NCBI GenBank assembly: GCA_033961575.1
Contig: CM066734.1
Location: 81,180,501-81,244,500 of the forward strand
From: Aselliscus stoliczkanus
Taxonomy: Eukaryota; Chordata; Mammalia; Chiroptera; Hipposideridae
Reading direction: 5' to 3'
DNA: 64,000 bases
Shown here: positions 10,790 through 23,539 of the stretch, piece after piece
Numbering within the stretch: the first letter of the stretch is position 1
Layout: each line of letters starts with the position of its first letter
The notes under the pieces: model-generated
Databases searched by the model: none
The model's input: the letters and a program-made list of their open reading frames with translations, nothing else
What the model was told of the DNA's origin: nothing
Program-made: the position numbers and the translations under genes

Positions 10790-12215
10790 TACTCACATTA
10801 TTTAAAATATTTTCATTTCCTTTATCTCCATAACTGCAATATCCCATCCTAATTTTCCCCATGCTAAGCACTTGAACTTGAGTATTAAATGTATCCAAAT
10901 GGTATTGGTCTACACATCTAACTGCTCATGCTTTCCACAAAACATATGCATATTATATCAATCCATTTTGATGTTTGTAGATCAAATTCATTCTTTTTAA
11001 TTGTTATGTATTAATCTACTTTTTGCATCTATAGCAATATTATCTTAATGGACATTTCTGTTGTTTCAAACTCTTTTCTATCACATGTAGTACTGATATA
11101 TACATACTTATCCATGCTTATTTACATACCTAGTTAAGCTTTTCTCTGAGATGTAACCAAGGAGCAGTACTGCTGCAAGTATGCAAGTAATGCATACTTG
11201 ATTCTACTAAATGCTCAAGTTGGTCCTTTGAATGGTTACTCCAATATCCTTTTCCTTCCAACAGTGAATGAGAGTTTCTACTCCTTCATATCATCACTAG
11301 TATTGGACTCTGATTTTTAAGTTTTACTTTTATGATGAATATGCAAAACCATGTCTCATTTTAATTTTTAATTTTCTGATTACTAATAAATATGAGCACT
11401 TTCCCATACAATTATTAGCCGTTCACATTTTCTTTCTGTGAATTGTCCATTCACTTCTTTCAGTGAATTGTCATTCACTTCTATAACTTCTATATTGTGT
11501 TGGCTGGCAGTTTCTTCTTGATTTGTAGGGTTTTTTTTAAACTTTTAAGTTTTAATTCTCCTTTATTTACATTTTTAAAAACATATTCTTCCAGTTGTTT
11601 GTTTTTAATGGTTACATATGGTACCCATTGTTAAACAGAAGTCTTTAATGTTATTATAATCAAATCCATTAAGCTTCCTCTATTTGTGATTAATCCATTT
11701 GTTTCTTGTTTAAGAAATCTCCCCCAGATACAAGGTCATAATTATATTCTTCTGAATTTTGTTCTAACAGTTGTATAACATTTCCTTTCATGTATGAGTC
11801 TTTAATCAATTTTGATCTTAATTTTTTATAGTTGCAAGGATAAAGTCCATTTCCCAATAGCATTTATTAAATAATCCTTTCTCTACTTAGTTATGAAGCT
11901 ACCACTGTTGTGCATGTGTGTATATTTACATATATATTAGTGTTTCATATATACACACAAACATACTCAGACTGTCTGATGGTCCAGTTAAATAATATTT
12001 TGTCATCTGGTCAGATAAGTTCCCCCTTCTTCACTATTATTTTTGTCTTAGTTATTCATTGACATTTAGTCCTTCAAACATTTTAGTGTTACTTTGTTCA
12101 ATTCTCACAATTATTACATTGGAATTTTAAATAGAATTTCATTATGATTATAGATTAATTTAGGAAAAACTGACATCTTTACAATGATAAATTTGAATTA
12201 AGATTTATTTGGAGG
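10790..12215 (-). mobile_element. Old L1-lineage LINE, antisense
   Basis: The + strand carries antisense L1 text: 'caatattatcttaatggacatttctgttg' (11035), 'ccaaggagcagtactgc' (11157) and 'attatagattaatttaggaaaaactgacatctttacaatgat' (about 12147-12187), the antisense of a conserved L1 ORF2 block. No frame is intact. It could be a HAL1-type relative. Confidence 0.65.
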
Positions 12216-15200
12216 CTACTAAGGCTGATCTCAGTTTATGTCCTCATTTAAAAAACAAAGTGCTAGTCAAAGTAGTTGGTAGTGACTTGTTTATGCCACA
12301 TGCCAGGAGATAAGGAAATTGCACCAGAAAGGTCTTATAAGCAAGTCTGATACGGGAAAAACAAAATGTGACTATGATCACTGAAGATGATTTCTAGATT
12401 CTCTTTTAACTTTAAATGTGGTCATCTGATTGACAGTAATTTATAAAGTTTTCTAATTTTATAAAAGTTCTAAATGTCAGAAGTTTTGCTAAAATTCACA
12501 GTTCCCTTTAGTGCATAAAAGCTGTTCCTATTCATTTTTCAAATTTCTTAAATTGGTTTGATTCTTTATGAGTTATTTTAAACAATTTTGTTTCTTCTCA
12601 CATATAAACACTTTCACTAGGTAAGTCATCTTTAAAGTAGGGGGAAGGGAAAGCAGAGAGAATACAAACATTAGAGGAAAATAAAGTGTATTGTCATTTC
12701 TGTGCCCCAATGGCACAAGGAAGCCAGTTGGGAAAACACTAGATTAGTTGATAAATTGTAGAACCCAGAAAGTCAGCACAGCTCCATTTTACTTAATTAA
12801 GCACATTGTTCTAATACATGTTTCCTGGGAAAACACTTCATAGAGAAAGTATGTTTATCCTCAAAATATATTCTTCATCTAAAAGTTGAATTCCTTTTTC
12901 CTTCCTCTTAGACAATCTGAATAGTTGATCTTTTTCTTCTCAATCCAAACCTCTTTGTTTAGATGTCTGTTCCATTACAGTCTTCTGTTGGGGAGAATTG
13001 GAGTCAATGCATAATTACACAGTGTTTACCACTACAGTGAGGGGAAAAAATGATAAAATAGTTAAAGGCGTGTTTATTTCAGCATTGTGATAAGAGTAAA
13101 GAAAGTGAGAGACATTTTTGAAATGCTTTGTATCCTTCTACTCCCATCTCAGATTGCCCTGCAAATTTACCTGTGGAATTTCTTCAAACTATAGAAATAA
13201 TTCTATAGAAGTAATGTATAGAACAATTCTGATGATACAATAGGGCTACAGTTGAACATAAATGTGAATAACCTTTTCAAAACTCCAAATGACAGTTTCA
13301 GAAAACTGCTAATCATACACGGTTTGAGAAGAAAATGCGCCATTCTCCAGCCCAAATACATATCCAGTTTTTTAACTAATCAATAACACCCTATCAAGTT
13401 GTCCAGCATATTATTGAAACCCGCCCTGCCACCTGCTCAACGACAATTGAACACACTTTCCAAAGCAACCTATTCCAACTTTACAGTTCAGAGTACAAGA
13501 GATGCCTTCAAAATCAGTCTCATGCAAGTTTTCAGAAATTGGTCCCATGCGTTTCCAATGAAACTATTGAAAACAATTTACTTTACCCAAAATGGCCTTT
13601 CAAACATTTCAAGCAGATTCCCTTCCAAAACACTGTCTTCCATACCCAACAACTTCATCTCCTTAACCTTTTCCTGTGCAAACCTTTCAGTCCCTTTCAC
13701 TAGTTCTGTTCTTGCCCCCTGACCAAACAAACATTGCAGTTTGTCTGTGTCTGCTCTTAAAAGACATCCACAGAACAGATGAATTCCTTCATATGAAATC
13801 CTCTCAGAACCTAGGATATTAAAACTAGTTTTCTCTCAATCTACATGCTATGCTTCAAGAAATACATTTTAATATTTCATTTGTACTATACTTTGTGGAA
13901 TCCATATCATACAAATAGCTCACATTAACTTCAATCACCTAAAATCCCTAAATTAACAAGCTACTTGCCAGAAATGCACACTTGCCAATGAGAGGTGAGA
14001 AACGGTTCAGACACACCTGGCAAGTCGATGAACCCATATGAAGACAATATTTCTGTTGCTACAATTTCTTCCTTCGGCTATAAAAGCAACATATTTCTTA
14101 TATTTCTTCTTTCTTAACTGACAAGTGGTAGAAATTGTTAATTCACATAAATTAGAAGAGAGGGAGTAAATCAAATCTAACATTATAACCTGATCTTTCA
14201 ATAACCAAGCAAAGCCAGGAGAGAAAGCATTACCTAATGAATAAGATGCTCGAAATGAATAAAAAAGGTAGAAGATACACTGATTCCAGAAATATCCAAA
14301 GAGGGTGTTCAAGGTATGACTTATTCCCAACCGACTGTGCATTCAGTTTTGCTTCACCCTAAAGACTGCAAGTTGTGTTGAAGTATGTCTATCAGTATTC
14401 CACTAACAGACACGTCTCTACCTTTTTGCTATTTTGTTCACATTTATCTTCAGAATCATGGTCTCCTGGGCCATCTCTGACCTCTTGGTCTTGATTCCAG
14501 AACCACTTTTCTTATCTGATTTTTTGAGATTTTGAGTGGATCTAGGTCATCCCTGTTTATCACATAATATCCTTGCCTCTGGCACGCACCTGCCTTTCTT
14601 GTAAAACAATCTTTTCTGAACCTTCTCTTAAGTTCCTTTTACATGCCCCCATTTTTAAACACATTCATGCCATGCATATAAACTCCTTCTCACCACCTCA
14701 ACTCATACCCTTCAGGGAGCACTCTGTGAAAGCCTCTTCCTTATCCTGAAGCAAGAGGCTCAGAAGTTCCACTGAGAAAAGTTTCTGTTATATCAGTGTC
14801 TAAAGCTGCAGTGATGCATTCTTCGCCTAATCCATCTGAGATCTGTCCTCTCAGCTACCCTGAAAGAGATAAGCTGTTCTATTAACAACAGGGGAAGGCT
14901 GTGTCCTCCTGGCTATCTCAAAACTGAACTATATTTCCACTAATTAAATTGTGCTCCCTCGACTAGAAAACCAGAGCTTGAACTTGACGCTTCCTTCTAA
15001 ACTTATAATCACTCTTTCCCTTTAAATCCACCTAGCAGCTGACCTCAAAATAAAAATTTCCCTCAGGCCTCTGAATTCTTTCTTCCCTGAATCCACTTTG
15101 GTTGTCCTCTTTGTGCCCCAGAGTTTTGATGGGGCCCAACTTTGTCTCTAAAAGGATCTCTCCAATGCAACATCATCTTTTCCCAGATAATTCTGATTCT

Positions 15201-16430
15201 TTTCCTTCATATAATCATTCAGAAAGATTTCTAACTCTCCTCGATCTCTCCATTTTTACTTGGAAGGGAAAACTGCTTCTCTCTCTGGTAGCTTAAAAAA
15301 TAATCTTATTAAAAACAGTCAAATATAACCCCATTATGCAGCCATATGCAACATATTTTAAAACAGCATACCAAATGAAATATACAAAAATATTCTTCCA
15401 AAGGTTAAAGGTAGGTAACATAAGATTTCTATTTCAAATTAGCTCACCTGACAAGTCAAAGCCCTCTAGTCTAAGACCATGAATAATGTAAATTATAAAC
15501 AACTTCATGAGGGAGAGAGGCTCTATGCCAACACAACAATGAGCACTTGAACTACTAGACTGTCCATTTACCCAGCATCTGCTGAGAAAACAGGCACTCC
15601 ATGAGACTAAGGGAACAAAAGAATCTGCAGCTTCTTTTTCTCCTTCCCTGCCCTTCAGGCCCCAAGGTTCATATCATGGATAGCATTTCCATCAAGATAT
15701 GACTGCTCCTGCTTTGTGAATTGGCAAACATGGAAGAAGCTGGAGTTCTGCACCTAATAGCAAAACAAATCCAATTATGTGCCAGCAATTTTAATGCCTT
15801 TCCAAAATTGAAGTGACTCACTAAACCTCCTCCGACTGTAAAGATCCAGGGAGCATGTTTATTTATTTATACCTTGCCTCCCTCCAAATAGGATTTGAGG
15901 CAGCTCAGTGAGCATGTTAACAATGCTTATTCTCAATGCCCTGTTTACCGTGTTATGCAGTAGATATCATTACCCCTGTTTGTTCTTAGAAAATCTGACT
16001 TTGGGGAGGGCTATTTGTTGGTGGAATTTTTCTGAAATTCAGAACTTAAAGTCTGACTTCCTCTACTCTCACAAGATTTTGAGCATGGGAAGGAAAGAAA
16101 CCGAACATTGCGGGAGCCGGGGAAGGGGGCGGAGGGCGGCCACCATGGGAGGCAGAAGGTAAGACAAACACAAAGGATTCTAGGATCCTCAGACAAGAGT
16201 TGATGCTGAGAGGTCAGTGCCTATAGGAGGCCCATCTCGAAATGGGACTTTGAGACTTATGGAATGTTCCTGTTCCTGACACCAGAGGACGGCCTGTTTA
16301 TTGGGTTAGTCAAATGTTGTTCTTGATATTCGTGATTAGAGCACTAAGTTTGGAAGCCTCTGCTATTTAGAAATGACTGTTTCACACGTTTCAGCTTGGG
16401 AACTCAGGTCAAGAGAGAGAAAGCATTGAC
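12216..16430. other. Mostly unassigned
   Basis: AT-rich sequence with pyrimidine-rich patches (13400-13720, 14500-15300). The open frames at 13399-13722 (107 residues) and, on minus, 14007-14342 (111 residues) resemble no family known to me and have no upstream signals. A GC-rich island lies near 16108-16160 and is listed separately. Confidence 0.4.
16105..16165 (+). other. Possible first-exon signal: Kozak ATG plus splice donor
   Basis: A short GC-rich patch with several CpGs leads to gccaccATGG (ATG at 16145-16147), a perfect Kozak context. Eleven bases after the ATG is gaag|gtaaga, a near-consensus 5' splice donor at 16158/16159. This would give Met-Gly-Gly-Arg plus two bases, phase 2. 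No matching acceptor or downstream exon could be identified, so this may be chance. Confidence 0.2.
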
Positions 16431-16625
16431 TGAGAGCTCACTGAGTGTCTGGTACTGTGCTCGATATTGTACATATAATGTTTCAACCGATCCCTATGAT
16501 AAATCTACCAGATTGGAGCTGTTGTTCCCCTTTTATAGGTGAGGAAACTGATGCAGAAAGAGGGAGCTAATTTGTCAAAGATGAGGCAGCTAAGTGACGA
16601 TCCTGGAAGTGGAGCCTGGATCATT
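16431..16625 (-). mobile_element. MIR SINE
   Basis: Antisense MIR core: 'ttttataggtgaggaaactgatgcagaaagaggg' preceded by the 'gagctcactgagtgtctggtactgtgct' arm. Confidence 0.8.
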
Positions 16626-16744
16626 TATGGCCTGAAGATGACTTAAGTTTGTGCTAGAGTGACTGAGAACCAACACTGCATTTAGCATATAGTAGGTGCA
16701 AGGCTAGTGTTTTCTTGCAAGAATGACACAAACTATAAAAACAC

Positions 16745-16800
16745 CTCAAAATAAATAGATATTCACTGTGTACCTACTATGTGCCAGACACTATGAGTCA
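16745..16800 (-). mobile_element. L2 3' end relic
   Basis: 'gtgtacctactatgtgccagacactat' is the antisense L2 3' terminus. Confidence 0.5.
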
Positions 16801-18785
16801 ACATAGCATAAATTCTATACTAAAATTACAATTCAAATATAAATCAACTTTAATCTATGAAAATGAAATTAAGCCAGCAGGGAAGCCATAAATGAGCCTA
16901 TTAGAATCCATCCCATAAGAGGAACAGTAGGCAGGGAAAATGAGGTGAAGGGATGATGAGATAATGTAATTTTAAAATTGCTTCCTGTTCTCCTGAAACA
17001 CTTTAAGATTTTACTGCAAAATTACACAGTCATCAAGAATATGCCATTTTTAAAAGACTTTCTCACTTGGGTCAGTGCATAAATAATAATACACATTTAA
17101 AAATGCATGACTATTCATTAAACCATTGACCACTTCCAGCCTATTGAGTACATAAGTATTTTAAAAATTACTTTAATACATATTTACCCAATAGACCAGA
17201 AGAGTTCCTTTAGTACATGATGTGCATTTTAAAAGCTGCCTGCATAAGGACTTCTGATCTGAACCAGAGTCTGCTGCCAACTACATAATATGCATTTTAA
17301 AGAACAACCTAATTATGTGCTTACCCAAGAGAACTAAGTTAATACTGAGGGTCAATAATTATTACCTTCCTTTACTACCTTTTATTCTTTTCGGTCAAAT
17401 GAAATGGAAGAAAAAAAAGTTTATATGTGCCCTCTTGTCTATTTTATTTTGACAACTAGTGTCCCAGTGCCTTTCTCACCCCTACCTTCAAAAAAAAAAA
17501 AAAAAAGAAGAAGAAGAAGAGGGAAGAGGAGGCAGAGAGATAGGGAGTAGGGAAAGACTTAAAAAGAAGAAAACTATGTGTAATTAAAATTAAGTGCCTG
17601 GTTTATAGCAAATGTGGAAGGTTAAAAATCGAGTTTTTGATGTATATTATTTTGTCCCTTTCTGTCTAGTAATGATTTAATTTATATACTTTTTAGCTCC
17701 AAAATTTTCTAGTCTCTTCTTTTTACTTACATTTCTAGAACTATGATCACCTTTCCCCTGTCTCCTAGTGAGATATAATGATATAAGGTCCTTTCTCTAC
17801 TTGCACAAAAACATGACGGTCCTCCATTATCTAATCACTGAGTCTGTTTTCACTGGCATGATGTTGGAGGAGGAAGGTTCTCAGGAGATAATCCATTCCT
17901 GTTCACACAAATGTAAAATAAAAAGCTGTATTTTTAAGACATATTAATTCACTAGGTTCTCCACTCACTGTCCTCATTTTGTGACACTGTGCTATCACCC
18001 CACCTATGTGGGTCCAGAGAGACCAACAGAGCAATATTGAAACCTCTGTATAGAAATGGCTTCTCCCTTAATTTCTGGTGATGTGTAACCACCCAGTTAT
18101 CTCTAAAGAACACACCCAAAATGAAAATACCACTTAGTATCTAAGTATTAGACGTCAGCTAGTTGTGGAATACTGGGTTATATGTCTGTGAGTATGGATG
18201 GCTGTTGTCTCCATTACTCCCAACTTCTGTGCTTTGTCACTCCCAATTGTGATAGCAGACATATGGTGGTATTTATTTTATTTTTTAAAATCCATTTTAA
18301 ACAGTTTTACTTCCTTTCTTACTATTACCCCTCCATTGTTAAATCAATTACATTCTATCTACAGAAAGAAAACAAACATTTCACAATTTCACAAAAATTC
18401 TCTTTGAGCCTTAAGAATTGTCTGGCTTCCATTCTATATGTGTTATTTCAGTCAGTCTAGAATGATGACTTCAGGTTTGCTAAGGATGAATAAAAAGGCC
18501 AAATTCAAGTTTTCTTCCTACCACTCTTCATTTGCATGACACAGGGAGGTGGAGCAGAGCCCATGCATCCTTCAAATGCCAAAATAACATTCCTAAATTT
18601 CAATGTAATGATTCAACATAAGCATCAATCAAAATATTGTATTTTGAAGCAAGATAAAACTTGAAAAAGACATGCAATTCACAATATGAAATCATAAAAT
18701 TTATGTTATAGTCTACTTGTTACGAAACTAAAATAACTTATTTTCATCCAAACAGAAAATAGAAAGACTTCCATCATCAACTAAC
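16801..18785. other. Mostly unassigned
   Basis: AT-rich. Contains a 17-base A-run followed by (GAA)n and a purine-rich tract at 17490-17575. Open frames at 18182-18460 show no recognisable content. Confidence 0.4.
17490..17575 (+). repeat. A-run, (GAA)n and purine-rich tract
   Basis: About 17 A, then GAAGAAGAAGAAGA, grading into a G/A-only stretch. It could be the degenerate tail of an old retroposon. Confidence 0.8.
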
Positions 18786-18789
18786 GTAA

Positions 18790-19375
18790 AGACGTTCAAC
18801 TATTATATCCAACTTTTTAAGCTTCATCTTAAACTCCTTTTTCATGCATGTGTATGCTTCAAACCATTCCCTTCTCATTTCTACCCTCATCACCCCACAG
18901 AAGCTACTCTCAGTTAAGGGCATCCATCTCTTCATGCTCCTGTGTGAAAGGGTACCTAGCCCTTATCTTACACTCTCTGAAATCACTGATCTAATTGTAC
19001 ACTACACTTCCCCATTCATGAAACCCTCTTCTCCCCTGGTATATTATAAAGACACTCCTTCCTGTTCATTCTCCTACCTATTCAAACTTCTCAGGCATCA
19101 ATGCCTACTCCTTAAATATATGTGCTTCTTCACATTCTGTATAGTTCCCTGGACAAACTCCTCAATGCTATGGTATCAACTGCCACTTCCATGCTGATGA
19201 CTTCCAGGTATGTACCACCAAAGTTTACTCTTGAGTTCTTTCTTGACATGTCCACCTGGATATTGCCCAGATTCAAACACATCAAAACAACAAATTCATC
19301 CTCTTTGAACCTAAATCTGCTCTTCTCCTTATATTTCATCTTTCAGAAAATGACATCTATTTAGTTACTAAAGTC
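18790..19375 (+). mobile_element. L2 LINE fragment
   Basis: Pyrimidine-rich sense L2 text: 'ccacttccatgctgatgacttccag' (19183) and 'gacatgtccacctggatattgcccag' (19246), matching the L2 ORF2 C-terminal coding order. Open frames here (18844-19197, 19122-19364) are leftovers of this decayed reverse transcriptase-like ORF and not genes. Confidence 0.75.
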
Positions 19376-19654
19376 AAGATCAGAATGTCAAAACAGATTA
19401 AGGACTTTTTGCTTATAATGATATTTGTCTTACTATAATTTGTTTCTGCTAATTTTTATTTCTCACATGATATAGTGAGTTTAACATTGATTTCCTTGAA
19501 ATGGCATCCATTACAGGTTTGATGAATGAATAAAGAGAAATTGAATTTATCTCGGAAAACACTGGTAACCACAAAAGATGTCCTTTGGAATTAAGTAGAT
19601 CATGCCCACTCTACAAGGATTTGTGTCTATGTGAACACTGCTGCATCCAACATC

Positions 19655-19715
19655 TGAAACTGCCTAGCATATACTCGTAATAAGTGCTCAATAAACATTT
19701 ATTGAATGAAGAAAT
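19655..19715 (+). mobile_element. L2 3' terminus
   Basis: 'ctcgtaataagtgctcaataaacatttattgaatgaa' is the L2 3' end. It probably belongs with the fragment at 18790. Confidence 0.7.
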
Positions 19716-19787
19716 AAAAGTAGATTTTGAGAGAGACTGGATTTTCCACATTTTTCACAAGAAATCTAAGATCCTAATTACAGTGTA

Positions 19788-20340
19788 TGTTAGTTATCTA
19801 TTACTACATAATAAATTACCCCAAAATCTTAGTGGTTCTAAACAATATTCATTATTGCATAGATTCTGTGGTTCAAGAATCTGGGGAATGACTAGCTGGC
19901 TTCTCTGGCACTGGGTATCCCACAAGGCTGCCATCACCTCAAGGCTCAACTGAGAAGAAACATCTTCCTAGTTCCCTCACATGGTTGTTAGCCGGATTCA
20001 AATCCTTGAAGCTTGTTGACTGAGACCTCAGTTTTTCATGAGCTCTTAGCCAGAGGCCTTCCTTGTTGTTCATTGTTTTGTTTTTGCCACATCAGCAATG
20101 TGGCAGCTTGCTTCATCAGAGCAAGCAAGCGAGAGGGCAAGGGAGAATGCCAGTAAGATGAAAGTCAGTCTGCAATCTAATCACAGAAGTGCCATCCATC
20201 ACTTTTGCAATACCCTACTCATTAGAGGCAAGTGATTAGATCCAAACACACTCCAGGGTTGAGGACTCCATGAGGCCATGAACACCAGGGAGGCAGGGTG
20301 GGAGATGTTCACTGGGAGCACAAGTTGCCCAGCACATCAT
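19788..20340 (-). mobile_element. MaLR/ERVL-type LTR (MLT1-like)
   Basis: The + strand begins 'tgttagttatctattactacataataaattacc', the antisense of the 3' end of a common mammalian LTR. It continues through 'ggctgccatcacctcaaggctcaactg' and 'cttgcttcatcagagcaagcaagcgagag'. Decayed, no coding content. The family assignment is from memory. Confidence 0.65.
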
Positions 20341-20536
20341 GCTCAGATACCTCCTAGGAAACAGAAAACCTTTGTGAGCAGAAGAAACACTGGGGCTTAT
20401 GGCCACAACTAGAACTGCACTTATATAACTGTCCCAACCGTGTAAGGAAACAGATGCCACTTTCTACCATTATTAGTAAGAAAAGAATTTTTTTCCTAGG
20501 TACAAAGAAAAAGCCTATCTTCTCTTTTTTCTATAC

Positions 20537-20837
20537 CAGGGGTCAGCAAACCTAAGAGCCTCCATGGGTCAGCAAACTGCGGCTCTGTGAACTGTGGCTC
20601 TGAAGTAAAATTGAAAATGAAAATAAAACTATCATAGTTGCATTGATAAAATTTTTAAAGGATATTATTCACATAGTGATGATTATGTAAAAATATATTT
20701 ATGGCTCTCCAATAATTTTTAAATTGTTGTGAGGGACAAGATTGGCTCTTCCAGGGGTTGGCAAACTTTTGAGACCCAATGTACCTACCACCCAAAGAGC
20801 CGCATGTGACTCACGAGTGGCAGTTTATGGACCCCTG
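20537..20837. mobile_element. Non-autonomous hAT transposon, 301 bp
   Basis: Terminal inverted repeats CAGGGGTCAGCAAAC at the left and the complement of GTTTATGGACCCCTG at the right. The 8-bp flanks ttctatac (20529-20536) and ctctatac (20838-20845) match at 7 of 8, the size expected for hAT. A second TIR-like word, caggggttggcaaac, occurs internally at about 20752. No transposase. Related to 34312-34543. Confidence 0.88.
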
Positions 20838-20845
20838 CTCTATAC

Positions 20846-21940
20846 TCAGAAATGTCTAAGAATTAGATTAGGTTAAGTTTTATGCATTTTTTAAGCCCTG
20901 TAGTCCACATCTAGCCTTTCCCCTTCCCTCCTTATATACAGGCCAACCACCTACATATAATGACAATGGGATATTAGACACCTCTGTCAATTTGTTCAGT
21001 CTGATTTTGAGCTGGACTCACAGTTGAGGACCGGATATAGATGCAGGGGTCAATATCTATCTAGCTACAACTTCCCCAGGCAAATGACCTATTGACTAAC
21101 TCATAGGTAAATCCCCATCAACAGTTTCAAATTCCACATAACCTCAAAGGACATTAAATCTACTTATTTCTGTCTTGCTTAGTTTCCACAATAGATGAAG
21201 AATTTAAAAATTTGATTAGATGGATGCTGGTTGGTTGTAGGAGTCAACTCAATTATTTGTTTGGTAGAATTCAGACAAGACATTAAGTTTGAAACTAATA
21301 GAATCATATGTGGGAATTTAGAGTGTTCAGAGGATTCTTTTGGTCATGGATGATTAATACTGTTTGGCTAAAAAATTTTATAGGCTTCTATATATAGCTT
21401 CTAAGACAAAAGCTGATTTTCTGTATATCTAGCACCAGTATGAGCTATTCATTGTTTTCCATTCATACTGCAAAATCAAAACCTTGCCAGAAAATGAAAG
21501 CAAAGAAGAGTTTGAGTTCTTATTGAAAGACAGGGAATTCAAGATGGCTGATTGTGAGTTAATTGCCTCTGAGCATTTCTGGAATTGCTGCTTGTGCACT
21601 CTCTTACTGTTGACAGGATCCCTAATACTGAAGCTGGGAATTGTTTCAAGTACATGCAATTTAGTCTTGCATCCTCTTCTCCAGACCCACAAGTATGGCA
21701 GTAATTGATTCTCTTTTGCCCAGTCCTAGAAGTAAAGTTTATATATGAGTGGCCTTGAATTTGGGGACTCACAAAGAGTTGGGGAGGTATTGGAACTAAA
21801 GAGCAGTTCAATGCTTATGTCAAAGGAACCCTGAAGAAAATGAGGAAAGTGAGGTACATGGCTCAGATTCCAAAATAGGGAAGAAGGGTGAATGCGTTAA
21901 GATTCAGAGGCTATGACTTGACAACAACCTAGTATGGCAG
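20846..21940. other. Unassigned stretch
   Basis: Short overlapping open frames on both strands at 21429-21811 show no recognisable domain. No repeat or RNA gene was recognised. Confidence 0.4.
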
Positions 21941-21944
21941 CATT

Positions 21945-22100
21945 AGCATGGAAAGGGCTCTGGTCTATGAATTGCAAATTCTACCTCTGCCTCCATCCTG
22001 CTGTGTGATCCTGGGGCAATGCTGTGTAATCTACAAAATAGGATTATCTGTAAGAGCCATTCCAGCTATCAAATTCTCTACTGTGACCTGGTAGAGGAGA
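21945..22100 (+). mobile_element. MIR SINE (decayed)
   Basis: 'ctgtgtgatcctggggcaatgctgtgtaatctacaaaatagg' follows the MIR core order. Confidence 0.5.
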
Positions 22101-22552
22101 CTAAATCAAATGGTGAAGTGGATAAATGTCTGGCCCGCAACCTCCGAACCAGTTTACATTTCCGTCCTCTTGGCACATTTCCCCAAGGATTCTCTCCAAC
22201 CTGCTGATCTTTTTCCTGGATGAATATGTTCATTACTCAAGCAAACTGGTAATTAATGCTGCGTGGTTCACTCGTAATAAAGATGTTAGCTGATAATGGC
22301 TGAATGAATGACCCTTCCAACAAGTAATAGCATTTCAAACATAATAAATGGATTTTCAAAGACTAAAACATCATGACCCAAAAGATTGAATTATAATGAT
22401 GAAATGGGAAGAAGTAGAGTTAATTTCTGGAGCATAAATAATCATCTACCCTGCTTACTTATGAAGCTGTCCTGGATGATTTGTCAAGAGTGAGAAGTTC
22501 AAGGTAGAAAGAGTTGAAAGAATGCCATATTAAGCAGAATTTCAAAGTATAC

Positions 22553-22745
22553 AGGCTTAGAATTAAGTCCTTCCTCTATCCTTTGCTAGCTGTTTGAGTA
22601 ATTTACTAATCTATCTGATCTTAAATTTTCTCATCTGTAAAATGGGGTTAATAATGCCCATGTCTCAGAATAATTATAAAGAATAAAGAAGACAATACAT
22701 CTGGCACACGGTACCTATGTAACAACTGATATCCTTATTATTACT
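22553..22745 (+). mobile_element. MIR SINE
   Basis: 'ttctcatctgtaaaatggggttaataatgccc' is the MIR core in sense, followed by the 'ctggcacacggtacctatgtaac' arm. Confidence 0.8.
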
Positions 22746-23535
22746 TCTTCTCTGGAAACACAGTGATGAACCCCATTTTAAAAATCAAATGATGTTATTT
22801 TCACTCCTCTATGGAGACCCATAAAAAGCATTGCTATTTTATGAAATGAGTATACAACGTAAGATCTTACCTTGTAAAATCAAATCTTCCTACTTTCAAT
22901 GGATAACCTATAGTCCCTCATTAATAAAAAAGAATTTCCCTAAGTCTTCAAAATTATCTGTCCTGTTTAGATAATCTTTAAATGATGGAAATCAATTTAA
23001 TTGGAATGGAAAGGGACTGGCCCCATGCTATGAATCAAATAAGTACAAATGAGAAACTAATCCAAAACAGAAGCTCCTGGGATCCACACACTTCATTAGC
23101 CTTGAGACACTGACTACTCAATTTTACTACTGTGGCATTACTTTATTATTTAAATCCCCTTATGTTTTATTCAGATCTATAGATTTTGCCTTAAAAAAAA
23201 AACACAAAGTACTGAGGAACTATGGGCCGATGGGCTAGGGCAGAGCAACGCCCCCCAACAAGGGCCAAGAGGAAGCCTCACACAGGGAGGCCTGCATATT
23301 CAAAGTAAGATCATCCTCTGCCCTCCTCCAGCTTTTCATCTGCAGGACCCAGAGGGACCCCAAGTGCTAGAAGTAAGCCTAAACTTTGGTCCTTCACACC
23401 TCATTGCCTAGTGTCAAGTGAAAACACCAAAATTTTAGCAACCACAGGTAAAATTACCATTCTTTGTCCTGCCTCAGCATTAATGGTCTGGTCTAGCCTT
23501 GGGACCATCAAGACTAATTTCATCATGCCTTTCAT
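22746..23535. other. Unassigned stretch
   Basis: Single-copy-looking sequence with a GC-richer patch at 23220-23340. No exon signals or repeat names could be supported. Confidence 0.4.
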
Positions 23536-23539
23536 TTCT

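Noticed and set aside
13399..13722. 107-residue open frame on the + strand
   Set aside because: No recognisable domain, no promoter or splice context, and Ser/Leu/Phe-rich composition typical of chance frames in pyrimidine-rich DNA.
14007..14342. 111-residue open frame on the minus strand
   Set aside because: Some hydrophobic runs but no recognisable family, and no supporting signals.
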